DNA of 32,006 bases. Source: Pseudomonadota bacterium. GTDB lineage: Bacteria > Pseudomonadota > Alphaproteobacteria > Rickettsiales > UBA3002. The notes beneath the pieces were generated by a model. It saw only the letters and a program-made list of their open reading frames with translations, did no database searches and was not told where the DNA came from. How positions within the stretch are numbered: position 1 is the first letter of the stretch; each line of letters begins with the position of its first letter. The stretch is from NCBI GenBank assembly GCA_963205305.1, contig CAUJIC010000066.1, positions 1 through 32,006 on the forward strand. The letters are read 5' to 3'. Both the position numbers and the translations under genes were made by a program. Positions 18,432-26,147 of the stretch are shown here, piece after piece.

Positions 18432-18928
18432 GGTTGCTACTCGCGCTGCTGCTGTCACTAGCCCTTGCTAATCCAGCCATGGCCGCGCGTCATCCTGCCT
18501 GTATGAAAGCTAACGTTACGCTTCAAAAAAGTGCTACTAAAAAGCCTAACACCAAGTTACTTCGACTCGAAATTGCGGCCACGCCTGAAACGCGCGAATA
18601 TGGCCTCATGAATCGTAAAAACCTTGTCCCCTGCGATGGCATGGCTTTTTTCTTCCCCGCCATTAGCCAAGAGCCGCTTGCCTTTGCCAACCAAAAATTC
18701 TGGATGAAAAATACGCTCATCCCCCTCGATATTCTTTTCCTCGACGCGAACCACACCATCATCTACATCGCACATGCGAAGCCGTTATCGCTCGAACCTG
18801 TGGGGCCTAATGCACCCGTTGCAACAGCGATTGAAATTGCTGGTGGGCGCGCTAAGAAGGATGGAATCAATGTTGGCGATAAGGTTACGTATGAACTTCA
18901 AACGACTCCTTGGCAGCTGGCGCATTAG
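18428..18928 (+). CDS. Secreted DUF192 family protein
   Basis: A 166-aa protein with a clear signal peptide (MRLLLALLLSLALANPAMAA, cleavage near residue 20) and one DUF192 domain: VEIAATPETREYGLMNRKN-type region (EYGLMNRKNL), DGMAFFF, FWMKNTLIPLDILFLD and the closing GINVGDKV. DUF192 proteins are small beta proteins, usually periplasmic, of unknown biochemical role. The GTG start overlaps the metZ stop (GTGA), so it is probably co-translated with metZ. Its 3' end overlaps the next gene by 38 bp. Confidence 0.88.
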   Translation: MRLLLALLLSLALANPAMAARHPACMKANVTLQKSATKKPNTKLLRLEIAATPETREYGLMNRKNLVPCDGMAFFFPAISQEPLAFANQKFWMKNTLIPLDILFLDANHTIIYIAHAKPLSLEPVGPNAPVATAIEIAGGRAKKDGINVGDKVTYELQTTPWQLAH

Positions 18929-19424
18929 CGCTTTACTGGCTCTACTGCTGGTTGCTGGTGCTGCGACTGCCCAAACATCGCTAATTTTCGAGCGGGCAAA
19001 GATTCGTATCGACGCCACACCCTCGGCCAAAGAAATCAAGGATAATGTTGAGCCGCGCGCAACGCTCACTTACAGCGTCGAGTTGCGCCCCGAATCGGCA
19101 CTCAACCTCGAAAACATCCATACCCTCAACATTCTCACCCCCACCACGGGCGTCATTATAGCGTTCAATGCACCTAGTATTGTGTCACTGCCCGCCATGA
19201 AAGTGTACACCCCTGTCGATGTGCTATTCGTGGCCGAAGATGGCGCCATTTTGCAAATTATGCCAAAGGTGGTGCTGGGCGAAATCAGCCAAACACTGCA
19301 AGCCAAATCGCCCATCAAAGCGCTGCTGTTCCTGAAAGCTGGCGAAGTGGAAGCGCGCGGCATTCGCCCGCATGATGTTATTGCGGGGCACATATTCACC
19401 CCTGCCCCAAACGTGCAGGAATAA
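18891..19424 (+). CDS. Secreted protein, probable divergent DUF192 paralogue
   Basis: A 177-aa protein starting at ATG 18891, inside the previous gene. It has a basic N-terminus (MNFKRLLGSWR) and a hydrophobic signal core (ISALLALLLVAGAATAQ). The second half (VLFVAEDGAILQIMPK, PIKALLFLKAGEVEARGI, RPHDVIAG) lines up with the C-terminal half of the adjacent DUF192 protein (ILFLDANHTIIYIAHA, PVATAIEIAGGRAKKDGI, NVGDKV). The GLM.R and FWMKNT motifs are missing, so it looks like a tandem duplicate that has diverged. This relationship is my inference from pairwise reading. It ends 1 base before the HPt gene. Confidence 0.72.
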   Translation: MNFKRLLGSWRISALLALLLVAGAATAQTSLIFERAKIRIDATPSAKEIKDNVEPRATLTYSVELRPESALNLENIHTLNILTPTTGVIIAFNAPSIVSLPAMKVYTPVDVLFVAEDGAILQIMPKVVLGEISQTLQAKSPIKALLFLKAGEVEARGIRPHDVIAGHIFTPAPNVQE

Positions 19425-19425
19425 C

Positions 19426-19797
19426 ATGGAAGCCAGCCTACCTCAGCGCATCGATTTTTTGAAACTGGCCATTAATTTGGGCGGTAATAAATCCACGATT
19501 GCCCATATGCTGGAGCTGTTTATTCAGACCACCACCTATTCGCTCGAGAAAATGGAGAAAGCCGGACACGACAATAACGTGATTCTGTGGCTGCAAACCG
19601 CGCACCAAATCAAGGGGGCTGCAAAGAATATCACTGCACGGCGCTTGGCAATTTTGTGCGAGGAAGCCGAGACGATTCGTAGCCTGCCACACCAGCAATC
19701 GGCGAATGTGCTATATAACATGCATAAGGAATTAGCGCTGCTGCGCGAGGAAATAGAAGAATATTTGGGTGATTCTAAACCTGCAACGCCTCAATAA
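19426..19797 (+). CDS. Stand-alone HPt (histidine phosphotransfer) protein
   Basis: A 123-aa mostly helical protein with the HPt motif [17 protein letters not shown]. His60 is the predicted phosphorylation site, with the family's Lys63-Gly64 and the hydrophobic spacing HxxKGxxxxxxxxxL. HPt proteins relay phosphoryl groups between receiver domains in phosphorelays; in alphaproteobacteria ChpT-type and other HPts act in such chains, but this is shorter than ChpT and has no CA-like domain. No histidine kinase or response regulator is in the window. It starts 1 base after the previous stop, so it is probably the last gene of the metZ operon. Its last 23 bp overlap the 3' end of acpS on the other strand. 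Confidence 0.85.
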   Translation: MEASLPQRIDFLKLAINLGGNKSTIAHMLELFIQTTTYSLEKMEKAGHDNNVILWLQTAHQIKGAAKNITARRLAILCEEAETIRSLPHQQSANVLYNMHKELALLREEIEEYLGDSKPATPQ

Positions 19798-20197
19798 TCA
19801 CGAACGCCTGCGCCATTGGGTATTCATCCACCAAACTGACATGAATCACGGCCTTGTGGCCGGCGGGGGTTAGGTAATTAAGCGCTGCCAGTGCGCCACC
19901 ATGCAATGCTAGGGTTGGCTTGCCGCTAGGCAGATTCACCACCTCAATATCGCGCCAATAGATGCCACCACCACTACCCACGCCTGTGCCCAGCGCTTTG
20001 CCCAGTGCCTCTTTGGCGGCGAAGCGTTTGGCATAGGTACTGGCCGTATTGTTATTTTTTGCTCCGCCCGCGCGGCGACGCGCTTTCGCCCGCTCACCTT
20101 CGCTAAACACGCGGTTCTCGAATGCCTCACCAAACCGCGCGAGGGACTTCTCGATGCGTGTAATGTCGCAAATATCGCTGCCAATGCCGATGATCAT
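19775..20197 (-). CDS. acpS: Holo-[acyl-carrier-protein] synthase
   Basis: AcpS transfers 4'-phosphopantetheine from CoA to apo-ACP, activating fatty-acid synthesis. The 140-aa protein has the Mg-binding Asp8 in [13 protein letters not shown], the second signature [17 protein letters not shown], and the WRDIEV and PTLALHG strands. ATG overlaps the pdxJ stop (ATGA), the usual pdxJ-acpS coupling. Its 3' end overlaps the convergent HPt gene by 23 bp. Confidence 0.96.
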   Translation of the reverse strand: MIIGIGSDICDITRIEKSLARFGEAFENRVFSEGERAKARRRAGGAKNNNTASTYAKRFAAKEALGKALGTGVGSGGGIYWRDIEVVNLPSGKPTLALHGGALAALNYLTPAGHKAVIHVSLVDEYPMAQAFVIIEALQV

Positions 20198-20919
20198 GCT
20201 CGCGCCTCGATCATTGCGCGCCGCATTTCGAGGATAGCAATATCCAGCCCCGCGAATACCGCTTCACCAATAATAAAATGGCCAATATTTAGCTCCACCA
20301 GCTCAGGGATTGCCGCCACTGCGCCAACATTGTCAAAGGTCAGTCCGTGCCCTGCATGCACTTCAAGCCCAAGGCCATGCGCCAACTTTGCTGCGTTCTG
20401 CAGCTTCACTAATTCTACCGCATCGGTGTGGTGGGCATAGGTGCCCGTGTGCAATTCCACAATATCCGCGCCTGTGCGCGCGGCAGCTTCCACCTGCGCC
20501 GTGTCGGGGTCGATAAACAATGAGGTGTGGATGCCGGCCGCTTTTAGCTTCGCGCAAAACTCGCGCAGATAAGTTTCCTGCCCAGCCACATCGAGGCCGC
20601 CTTCGGTGGTACGTTCCTCGCGGCTTTCGGGCACAAGGCAGCAGGCATTGGGCTTTATTTCAAGCGCCAGCGTCAGCATTTCCTCGGTCGCGGCCATTTC
20701 AAAATTGAGGGGTAGGTTCACTTCCGCCTTCAGGCGGCGCATATCGTCATCGCGAATATGGCGTCTATCTTCGCGCAAATGCGCGGTGATCCCATCTGCC
20801 CCCGCATCCGCTGCCAACTGCGCCGCTGCCACGGGGCATGGGTGAGCCCCACCGCGCGCATTACGCAGCGTGGCCACATGGTCGATATTCACGCCAAGGC
20901 GTAGCGAGCTCTTTTTCAT
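20194..20919 (-). CDS. pdxJ: Pyridoxine 5'-phosphate synthase
   Basis: PdxJ condenses 1-deoxyxylulose 5-phosphate with 3-amino-2-oxopropyl phosphate to give pyridoxine 5'-phosphate. The 241-aa TIM barrel has [32 protein letters not shown], the catalytic ELHTGTYA region, and the C-terminal phosphate site GHGLTFDNV with [10 protein letters not shown]. It is the first gene of a pdxJ-acpS pair; no strong Shine-Dalgarno precedes it. A terminator for the upstream gene lies 38 bp before it, so pdxJ should have its own promoter. Confidence 0.97.
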   Translation of the reverse strand: MKKSSLRLGVNIDHVATLRNARGGAHPCPVAAAQLAADAGADGITAHLREDRRHIRDDDMRRLKAEVNLPLNFEMAATEEMLTLALEIKPNACCLVPESREERTTEGGLDVAGQETYLREFCAKLKAAGIHTSLFIDPDTAQVEAAARTGADIVELHTGTYAHHTDAVELVKLQNAAKLAHGLGLEVHAGHGLTFDNVGAVAAIPELVELNIGHFIIGEAVFAGLDIAILEMRRAMIEARA

Positions 20920-20956
20920 ACGGTCTCTTTACAATGGTTTCACCGCGCCCACCAAC

Positions 20957-20984
20957 AAAAAAGGCGCCCCGAAGAGCGCCTTTT
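20957..20984 (-). terminator. Intrinsic terminator of the 180-aa gene
   Basis: AAAAGGCGC (20959-20967) pairs with GCGCCTTTT (20976-20984) around an 8-nt loop. Read on the minus strand, the hairpin runs into a T6 tract (complement of 20957-20962), so it ends transcription of the gene at 21011-21553 before pdxJ. Confidence 0.8.
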
Positions 20985-21010
20985 CGTTATAGGAGGAAGT
21001 TTAGTAGATG

Positions 21011-21553
21011 CTAGCGCGTTGGCTCAGCAGCAGGTGCGTTTTGCTGCTCTTCGATGCGCGCAACATGCTTGCCGCCGAACATGGCGTTAAGCGCCATTTT
21101 GCTGGCGATTGCAGCAGGAATAGCCACCACAGCTACTTTAGCATAACCACCCGCAGGAATGTTCTTCCATACAGGCAGTTTGGCTTCTGCCATGCCTGCC
21201 TTGATGCCCTTGAGTGCTTCTTTGCTAGCGGTCTTGGCAAGTTTCTTTTCTTCACCTTTCAGTGCAGCTTCACCCGTTTTAGCGAGATCGTCTTTTGCTT
21301 TCGTAAGTTTTTCAACGAAGCTCACAGCGCTACCTTCAGCAGCTGGTTTGCTTGCGACATCTTTAAGTTTGGATGCGAACTCGACTTTTTTGCCGCCTGC
21401 TTGATAGATGGCGTCTTCGCCTTTCAGCGCAGCATCGATCACATTGCTCGTTTGTTTATCGAGCATGAGCTTACCAGCACCTGCACCAATGGCTGTTGCA
21501 GCCACTGCGCCAACGACGCCAGAACCCGTTTTTTCTTCAGTTTGTTCGCTCAT
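21011..21553 (-). CDS. Ala/Lys/Gly-rich protein of unknown function
   Basis: A 180-aa protein with strong SD AGGAGA 6 nt before ATG 21553 and its own terminator, so it is a monocistronic, probably well-expressed gene. The N-terminal SEQTEEKTGSG leads into a glycine-zipper-like segment (VVGAVAATAIGAGAGK, ~residues 13-28). The middle is a charged Lys/Ala/Glu helical region, and a second small-residue hydrophobic stretch (YAKVAVVAIPAAIASKMALNAMF) lies near the C-terminus. Two membrane-seeking segments with a charged linker are possible. There is no signal peptide of standard form. I do not recognise the family. An antisense frame at 21008-21583 is Cys/Phe-rich and less plausible. Confidence 0.75.
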   Translation of the reverse strand: MSEQTEEKTGSGVVGAVAATAIGAGAGKLMLDKQTSNVIDAALKGEDAIYQAGGKKVEFASKLKDVASKPAAEGSAVSFVEKLTKAKDDLAKTGEAALKGEEKKLAKTASKEALKGIKAGMAEAKLPVWKNIPAGGYAKVAVVAIPAAIASKMALNAMFGGKHVARIEEQQNAPAAEPTR

Positions 21554-21663
21554 AACCAATCTCCTATCAAATTCATCGTGTAAGCATGTAATCGCTACAT
21601 GAGTCAGTTATAACCCATTCTATTCACGAGAAGTGTGAAGATTGTGTGACAATGGCAGTGGAG

Positions 21664-23814
21664 CTAGACCCGCTCGACGCTCTGGACAACGCTTTTGGCG
21701 CGCAAGCTGGCAATTATGTTATTGAGATGCCTAGCATTTTTAACCTCCACATCGATAATTAAATCGAAGAAATCGGTGCTGCGGTTGGTGATTTTAAGGT
21801 TGCTGATATTGCCCTCATCTTTGGCTATCACGTTAGCCACACTGGCCAGCGCAGCCGTTTCATGGCTGAGGGAAACGCGCAAACGCCCAATATACGTATC
21901 GTCCTGCCCGCTGCTATCCCATGCCACATCAATCCATTTTTCGGGGCTATCCGCAAAATTCTCGAGCGTATCGCAATCCATGGTGTGGATGGTAATGCCC
22001 TTACCCGTTGCCACAATGCCCACAATTTTATCACCCGGAATGGGGTGACAGCAGCCCGCGTAATGGATGGCCATGCCCGCCACCAAGCCCTTGATAGGCA
22101 TGGGGACGGATTTTTTGGATTTTTTCTTGAGATTCGCCACATCGAACGGATTTTTAACCCCTGCCGATTCGGATTTTTTGGTGTGGAACACCGCATCATA
22201 CACCTGATTGCGGTTGATAATCCCTTCGCCCACTTCGGCATACAGGTCGTTCACATCCTTTTTCTTGAACACCGCCATCGCAGGGTCGAGCATTTTTTCG
22301 GTAACGTCGTGCCCTTCCTGCTTGAAGGTTTTGGTAAGGATGGCCTTACCCAACGTCACATATTCTTCGCGCTGCTGATCGCGGATATAGCGTCGGATTT
22401 CGGATTTCGCTTTGCCCGTCACCACAAAGCGTTCCCAGCTTGGGCTGGGGGTTTGCGTTTTTGCGGTAATAATATCGACCTGATCACCGTTTTTCAGCGT
22501 GTGTTTCAGCGGCACAATGCGGCCATTGATTTTTGCACCCACGCAGGTGAAGCCCACGCCCGAGTGAACCGCGAACGCAAAATCGACCGGCGTGCTGCCG
22601 CGCGGCAAGGCAATGATATCGCCCTTGGGCGTGAAGCAGAACACTTGGTCGTGATACATCTCGAGCTTGGTGTGCTCGAGGAATTCCTCGGCACCTTCCG
22701 ATTGCTCCATAATCTCGAGCAGCTCGCGCACCCAGCGATACTGCTTACCTTCGGTGCTTACTTTATCGGCACCCACACCCTGCTTATAGCCCCAGTGCGC
22801 GGCAATCCCGTATTCGGCCACATCGTGCATGTCTTCGGTGCGGATTTGCACTTCGATGCGCTGCTGCTGCGGGCCAATCACTGCGGTGTGGATGGATTGG
22901 TAGCCGTTGCCCTTGGGCGTCGAGAGGTAATCTTTAAATTGCCCCGGTATCGTATGGTATTTCTCGTGGATGAGGCCGAGCATGTGGTAGCAGTCGCCCA
23001 CCGTCGCGCAAATCACGCGGAAGCCCACAATATCCGATAATTGCTCGAAGGTAACGCCCTTGCTCTCCATCTTTTTCCAGATGGAATAGGGCTTCTTCTC
23101 GCGGCCATAAATTTTTACATCCTTGATGCCGCCAGCCACTGCCAACTCGCGCAGAATTTCTTCCACCCGCGTTACTTGGTTTTTGCCCTGCGTGCGTAAG
23201 AATTCGAGGCGCTTTAAAATGGATTCCCGTGCTTCACCGAACAGTTCCTTAAAGGCTAAATCTTGCAGCTCCTCTTTCATGCGGCGCATGCCGATACGCT
23301 CGGCCAGTGCCGCATAAATTTCGAGGGTCTCGCGCGCAATGCGCTGACGCTTTTCGGGCTTGGGAATATAGTGCAGTGTCTCCATGTTATGGAGGCGGTC
23401 GGCCAATTTTACCATCAGCACGCGCAAATCCTGCGCCATGGCCAGCACCAGTTTTTGTAGGTTCTCGGCCTGTTTAGTGGTCTCGGATTGCACTTCAAGG
23501 CGGTTGAGTTTCGTTACCCCATCCACCAATCCACGAATTTCCACGCCGAATAGCTGCTCAATCTCATCGAGCGTCGCATCCGTATCCTCGACCGTATCGT
23601 GCAGCAGCGCGGTGATGATGCTCGCCGTATCGAGCTTATATTGCGTCAGCTTATAGGCCACTTCCACAGGGTGGCTGAAATAGGGGTCGCCGCTCGCGCG
23701 TTTTTGCAGCCCATGCTTTTGCATAGAATATACATAGGCGCGATTAAGGGCATCCTCATCAGCATCTGGGTCATAGGCGCGGACTTTATCCACGAGTTCG
23801 GTTTGGCGAATCAT
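21664..23814 (-). CDS. rsh: Bifunctional (p)ppGpp synthetase/hydrolase (Rsh)
   Basis: Rsh sets the level of the stringent-response alarmone (p)ppGpp. The 716-aa protein is full length: HD hydrolase domain with His48 and HDTVED (72-77), synthetase domain with DIVGFRVI and GQFKDYLSTPKGNGYQSIHT (291-310), TGS domain (ALPRGSTPVDFAFAVHS), the Cys-rich region HYAGCCHPIPGD, and a C-terminal ACT domain. Both catalytic sites look intact, so it should be bifunctional. The RXKD motif typical of bifunctional enzymes reads QFKD here (Gln292). It follows rpoZ after a 127-bp gap. There is no Shine-Dalgarno; TATACT lies 8 nt before the ATG, suggesting a leaderless start. Confidence 0.97.
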   Translation of the reverse strand: MIRQTELVDKVRAYDPDADEDALNRAYVYSMQKHGLQKRASGDPYFSHPVEVAYKLTQYKLDTASIITALLHDTVEDTDATLDEIEQLFGVEIRGLVDGVTKLNRLEVQSETTKQAENLQKLVLAMAQDLRVLMVKLADRLHNMETLHYIPKPEKRQRIARETLEIYAALAERIGMRRMKEELQDLAFKELFGEARESILKRLEFLRTQGKNQVTRVEEILRELAVAGGIKDVKIYGREKKPYSIWKKMESKGVTFEQLSDIVGFRVICATVGDCYHMLGLIHEKYHTIPGQFKDYLSTPKGNGYQSIHTAVIGPQQQRIEVQIRTEDMHDVAEYGIAAHWGYKQGVGADKVSTEGKQYRWVRELLEIMEQSEGAEEFLEHTKLEMYHDQVFCFTPKGDIIALPRGSTPVDFAFAVHSGVGFTCVGAKINGRIVPLKHTLKNGDQVDIITAKTQTPSPSWERFVVTGKAKSEIRRYIRDQQREEYVTLGKAILTKTFKQEGHDVTEKMLDPAMAVFKKKDVNDLYAEVGEGIINRNQVYDAVFHTKKSESAGVKNPFDVANLKKKSKKSVPMPIKGLVAGMAIHYAGCCHPIPGDKIVGIVATGKGITIHTMDCDTLENFADSPEKWIDVAWDSSGQDDTYIGRLRVSLSHETAALASVANVIAKDEGNISNLKITNRSTDFFDLIIDVEVKNARHLNNIIASLRAKSVVQSVERV

Positions 23815-23822
23815 AGGTGAGC

Positions 23823-23828
23823 AGTATA
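23823..23828 (-). promoter_or_regulatory. -10 element before rsh
   Basis: TATACT on the minus strand (5/6 to consensus), ending 8 nt before the rsh ATG, with no clear -35 at standard spacing and no Shine-Dalgarno. Suggests an rsh-specific, leaderless promoter inside the rpoZ-rsh gap. Confidence 0.35.
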
Positions 23829-23840
23829 GCGCGAGATGCG

Positions 23841-23945
23841 CCTAGTTCCTAGTGTCTAGGGGCGAACACGCGCAGAAAACAGATAATCAGTGGAAATTGT
23901 GGCTTTCTAAACCCTAGTTGCTAGGCGTAAAATCCTAAAAACTAG
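23841..23945. repeat. CTAG-rich repeat region between rpoZ and rsh
   Basis: Six CTAG tetramers fall within 104 bp. Two direct repeats, CCTAGTTCCTAG (23841-23852) and CCTAGTTGCTAG (23913-23924), match at 11 of 12 positions, and each is itself a near-palindrome of two CTAG half-sites. A third CTAG completes CCTAG...CTAGG at 23860, and the last one contains the rpoZ stop. The block covers the -35 region of rsh and could be an operator, but no binding protein can be named. Confidence 0.45.
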
Positions 23946-24331
23946 TCCTCAACCTCAATATTTTCCTCAACAAAGCTCATGCCTTGGCTGGCTTGTTCGG
24001 TGTATTGCTGTTGTTCCGCCGCGAAGGATTCTTCGATATCACCACGGTTATTGATGGTGTAGCTGGCGTGGGTATCTTCCTCGATGGTATCGGAAGGATC
24101 GAAGCCCGTTTTCTTGGTGAAGTTCACAATCACTTCTTCCTGAACCAGCTTCACATCGATGGTTTTATCGGCAATTTCACGCAGGGAAACAACCGAATCC
24201 TTGTCGTTATCACGGTCAATCGTCAGTGGCATACCCGAGGAAATTTGCTTGGCGCGCGCAGCAGCAGCTACCACCAAATCAAAGCGGTTTGGAACGATAA
24301 GGATGCAATCTTCAACGGTAACGCGAGCCAT
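23942..24331 (-). CDS. rpoZ: RNA polymerase omega subunit
   Basis: Omega helps assemble RNA polymerase and forms part of a (p)ppGpp binding site. The 129-aa protein opens with the family signature [29 protein letters not shown] (residues 2-30), then [19 protein letters not shown] and an acidic C-terminal tail. The N-terminal ~65 residues are the conserved fold; the long acidic tail is common in alphaproteobacteria. GGAG lies 6 nt before the ATG. It sits directly upstream of rsh, an arrangement shared with many proteobacteria that pairs an alarmone target with its synthetase. Confidence 0.95.
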   Translation of the reverse strand: MARVTVEDCILIVPNRFDLVVAAAARAKQISSGMPLTIDRDNDKDSVVSLREIADKTIDVKLVQEEVIVNFTKKTGFDPSDTIEEDTHASYTINNRGDIEESFAAEQQQYTEQASQGMSFVEENIEVED

Positions 24332-24408
24332 GGATACTCCGAGGGGTAGATGTTAAGGATGGGGGCTTTTAGGGGATTTATTGGCCAAGTGCAAGTAAAA
24401 CTCGCCGT

Positions 24409-24756
24409 TTAACGCTCTGCGCCATCGGATGAGGGTGCCCGCGGCGCTCGCTTACGCTGATGCTGGCTGCTGATGGGCGGCTCGTCAGATAAAATCTTCA
24501 GGATATTATCCCCTTCGGGCCAGCATTTGCCTTCTTCCCATCTTTTATAGGTGCGCACGCATACGCCGTAATGTGACGCAAGCTTTTCTTGGGTCATTCC
24601 TAAATTATGCCGATGCGCCTTCAAGGCTTTTGCGAATTCGCCAGGCTGCTGCAGCTGGTTTAAGTAATCCATTACAAGTTGCGGCAGTGCCACGGAGCTT
24701 GCCAACAGCTGCTCATGCGCGGTAGCATTTGAGACTATATGCTTGGGACGAGTCAT
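24409..24756 (-). CDS. Small HTH DNA-binding protein (XRE-like)
   Basis: A 115-aa protein with a helix-turn-helix in the second half: LGMTQEKLASHYGVCVRTYKRWEEGKCWP (~residues 52-80), the pattern of Cro/C1-type domains in which Gln-x-x-Leu-Ala precedes the turn and YKRWEEG forms the recognition helix. The N-terminal half is helical with no recognised domain; the C-terminal ~25 residues are Arg/Ser/Pro-rich and probably disordered. It is divergent from lipA and lies 77 bp upstream of rpoZ on the same strand. No toxin partner is adjacent. Its target is unknown. Confidence 0.8.
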   Translation of the reverse strand: MTRPKHIVSNATAHEQLLASSVALPQLVMDYLNQLQQPGEFAKALKAHRHNLGMTQEKLASHYGVCVRTYKRWEEGKCWPEGDNILKILSDEPPISSQHQRKRAPRAPSSDGAER

Positions 24757-24836
24757 TGTGATTGCCTTTTTGCGTGATTTTAGTGATATTACGCCCCCAA
24801 TTACCTTTATAGTATGACAGTTTTATTAAAGTTTAT

Positions 24837-25757
24837 ATGCCCCCAGCCCCACAATCTAACGAAAACAAACTCCCCAAACCCGATTGGATCCGCGTCAAAG
24901 CGCCGCAAAGCCAAGGGTTTTTGGATACGCACGCGCTGATGCGCAAAAATAAGCTGAATACCGTGTGTGAGGAAGCCGCCTGCCCTAACATCGGTGAATG
25001 CTGGAGCAAAGGCCACGCGACTGTCATGATCATGGGCGACACCTGCACCCGCGCCTGCGCATTTTGTAACATCAAAACTGGCGTGCCCAATAAGCTGGAT
25101 GCTGAAGAACCCAAAAACCTCGCCGAGGCGATTGCAAAATTGAACCTCAAACACGTGGTCATCACCAGCGTGGATCGCGATGATTTGGCCGATGGCGGCG
25201 CTGAACATTTCGCCCAGTGTATCGAGTACATACGCACCACTAGCCCCGACACAACGATTGAGATTCTAACACCCGATTTTTTGCGTAAGGAACATGCTAT
25301 CCCTGTCGTAGCAGGCGCGCGGCCGGATGTGTTTAACCACAATATCGAAACCGTTCCCTCGCTCTACCACTCCATTCGGCCTGGCGCGCGCTACTTTAAC
25401 TCGCTGCACCTGCTCAAAACCGTGAAGGAGCTTCAACCCACCGTCTTCACCAAATCCGGCATCATGGTCGGGCTAGGTGAAACGAGCGAGGAAGTGCTGC
25501 AAGTGATGGATGATTTACGCAGTGCGGATGTCGATTTCATGACCATTGGCCAATATTTGCAGCCTACGCCCAAGCATGCCCCCGTGAAGCGTTATGTGAC
25601 GCCAGAGGAATTCGATTACTTCCAGCGCGTGGCCTATACTAAGGGTTTCCTCATGGTTTCCGCTTCGCCACTCACCCGTAGCAGTTACCACGCCGATGCG
25701 GACTTCGCCAAAATGCGCGATGCGCGCAACGCGAAACTACAGCGTGGCAATAGCTAG
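24837..25757 (+). CDS. lipA: Lipoyl synthase
   Basis: LipA inserts two sulfurs into octanoyl groups on lipoate-dependent proteins. The 306-aa radical SAM protein has both clusters: the auxiliary cluster from Cys44, Cys49 and Cys55 ([12 protein letters not shown]) with the C-terminal Ser of TRSSYHAD, and the SAM cluster from Cys70, Cys74 and Cys77 (CTRACAFC). Other family segments: [39 protein letters not shown]. No clear Shine-Dalgarno precedes the ATG. LipB, which supplies octanoyl groups, is not in the window. Confidence 0.98.
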   Translation: MPPAPQSNENKLPKPDWIRVKAPQSQGFLDTHALMRKNKLNTVCEEAACPNIGECWSKGHATVMIMGDTCTRACAFCNIKTGVPNKLDAEEPKNLAEAIAKLNLKHVVITSVDRDDLADGGAEHFAQCIEYIRTTSPDTTIEILTPDFLRKEHAIPVVAGARPDVFNHNIETVPSLYHSIRPGARYFNSLHLLKTVKELQPTVFTKSGIMVGLGETSEEVLQVMDDLRSADVDFMTIGQYLQPTPKHAPVKRYVTPEEFDYFQRVAYTKGFLMVSASPLTRSSYHADADFAKMRDARNAKLQRGNS

Positions 25758-25758
25758 T

Positions 25759-26064
25759 CTATTTCGAGGGCGATTGGCCTGAAGCCAGAGAACCTAAGCA
25801 CTCTTGCATCAGATCCCTTGTTTCTGGATTTTTTTCTGAAACTATCGCCAGCATATCCATAAGATTTTGCGTAACCTTATCTGCGCGTTTCAATAGCAAA
25901 ATTTTTGAGACACCGTTTAGTTTTTTCAATTCATCTTTTAATATCAGATGATCACCTAGAATGCACAACGCCGCTGTACTTGGGATTTTAATCTCAGGTG
26001 CCATATCCTTCTGTGGCGCCAGAACCTGCTCCAATTTTCTAATTTGCGCTTCCGACAAGGCCAT
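25759..26064 (-). CDS. Small helical protein of unknown function
   Basis: A 101-aa soluble protein. GGAGAG before ATG 26064 supports the start; an upstream extension would be Cys/Arg-rich and read into the divergent gene's promoter. Content is mostly helical with alternating charge (LSEAQIRKLEQVLAPQK, LKKLNGVSKILLLKRADKV) and no recognised motif. It lies antisense between lipA and the ratA-like gene, which are direct neighbours on one strand in many alphaproteobacteria, so it may be a later insertion. It converges on lipA with one base between stops. Confidence 0.65.
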   Translation of the reverse strand: MALSEAQIRKLEQVLAPQKDMAPEIKIPSTAALCILGDHLILKDELKKLNGVSKILLLKRADKVTQNLMDMLAIVSEKNPETRDLMQECLGSLASGQSPSK

Positions 26065-26113
26065 AATTTCTCTCCAGATATACAACTGACACGCAGGATA
26101 TCTACAGCAAAGC

Positions 26114-26141
26114 TTGCCTAATAGTGTGACAATTGTATGAA
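26114..26141 (+). promoter_or_regulatory. Candidate promoter of the ratA/coq10-like gene
   Basis: TTGCCT (26114-26119), a 16-nt spacer and TATGAA (26136-26141), ending 6 nt before ATG 26148. No Shine-Dalgarno precedes the ATG. The match is modest; leaderless initiation is inferred. Confidence 0.3.
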
Positions 26142-26147
26142 GATTAT

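Noticed and set aside
21008..21583. 191-codon plus-strand frame with AGGAGG 11 nt upstream, antisense to the 180-aa gene
   Set aside because: The translation is Cys/Phe/His-rich with no domain. The minus-strand gene has a better SD spacing and a matching terminator.
21862..23040. Long 392-codon plus-strand frame antisense to rsh
   Set aside because: Rsh is unmistakable on the other strand. The frame is a codon-bias shadow with no RBS or motif.
23841..23924. TrpR operator resemblance of CCTAGTTNCTAG
   Set aside because: The Trp operator has four bases between CTAG half-sites, these have three, and neither rsh nor rpoZ is a known TrpR target.
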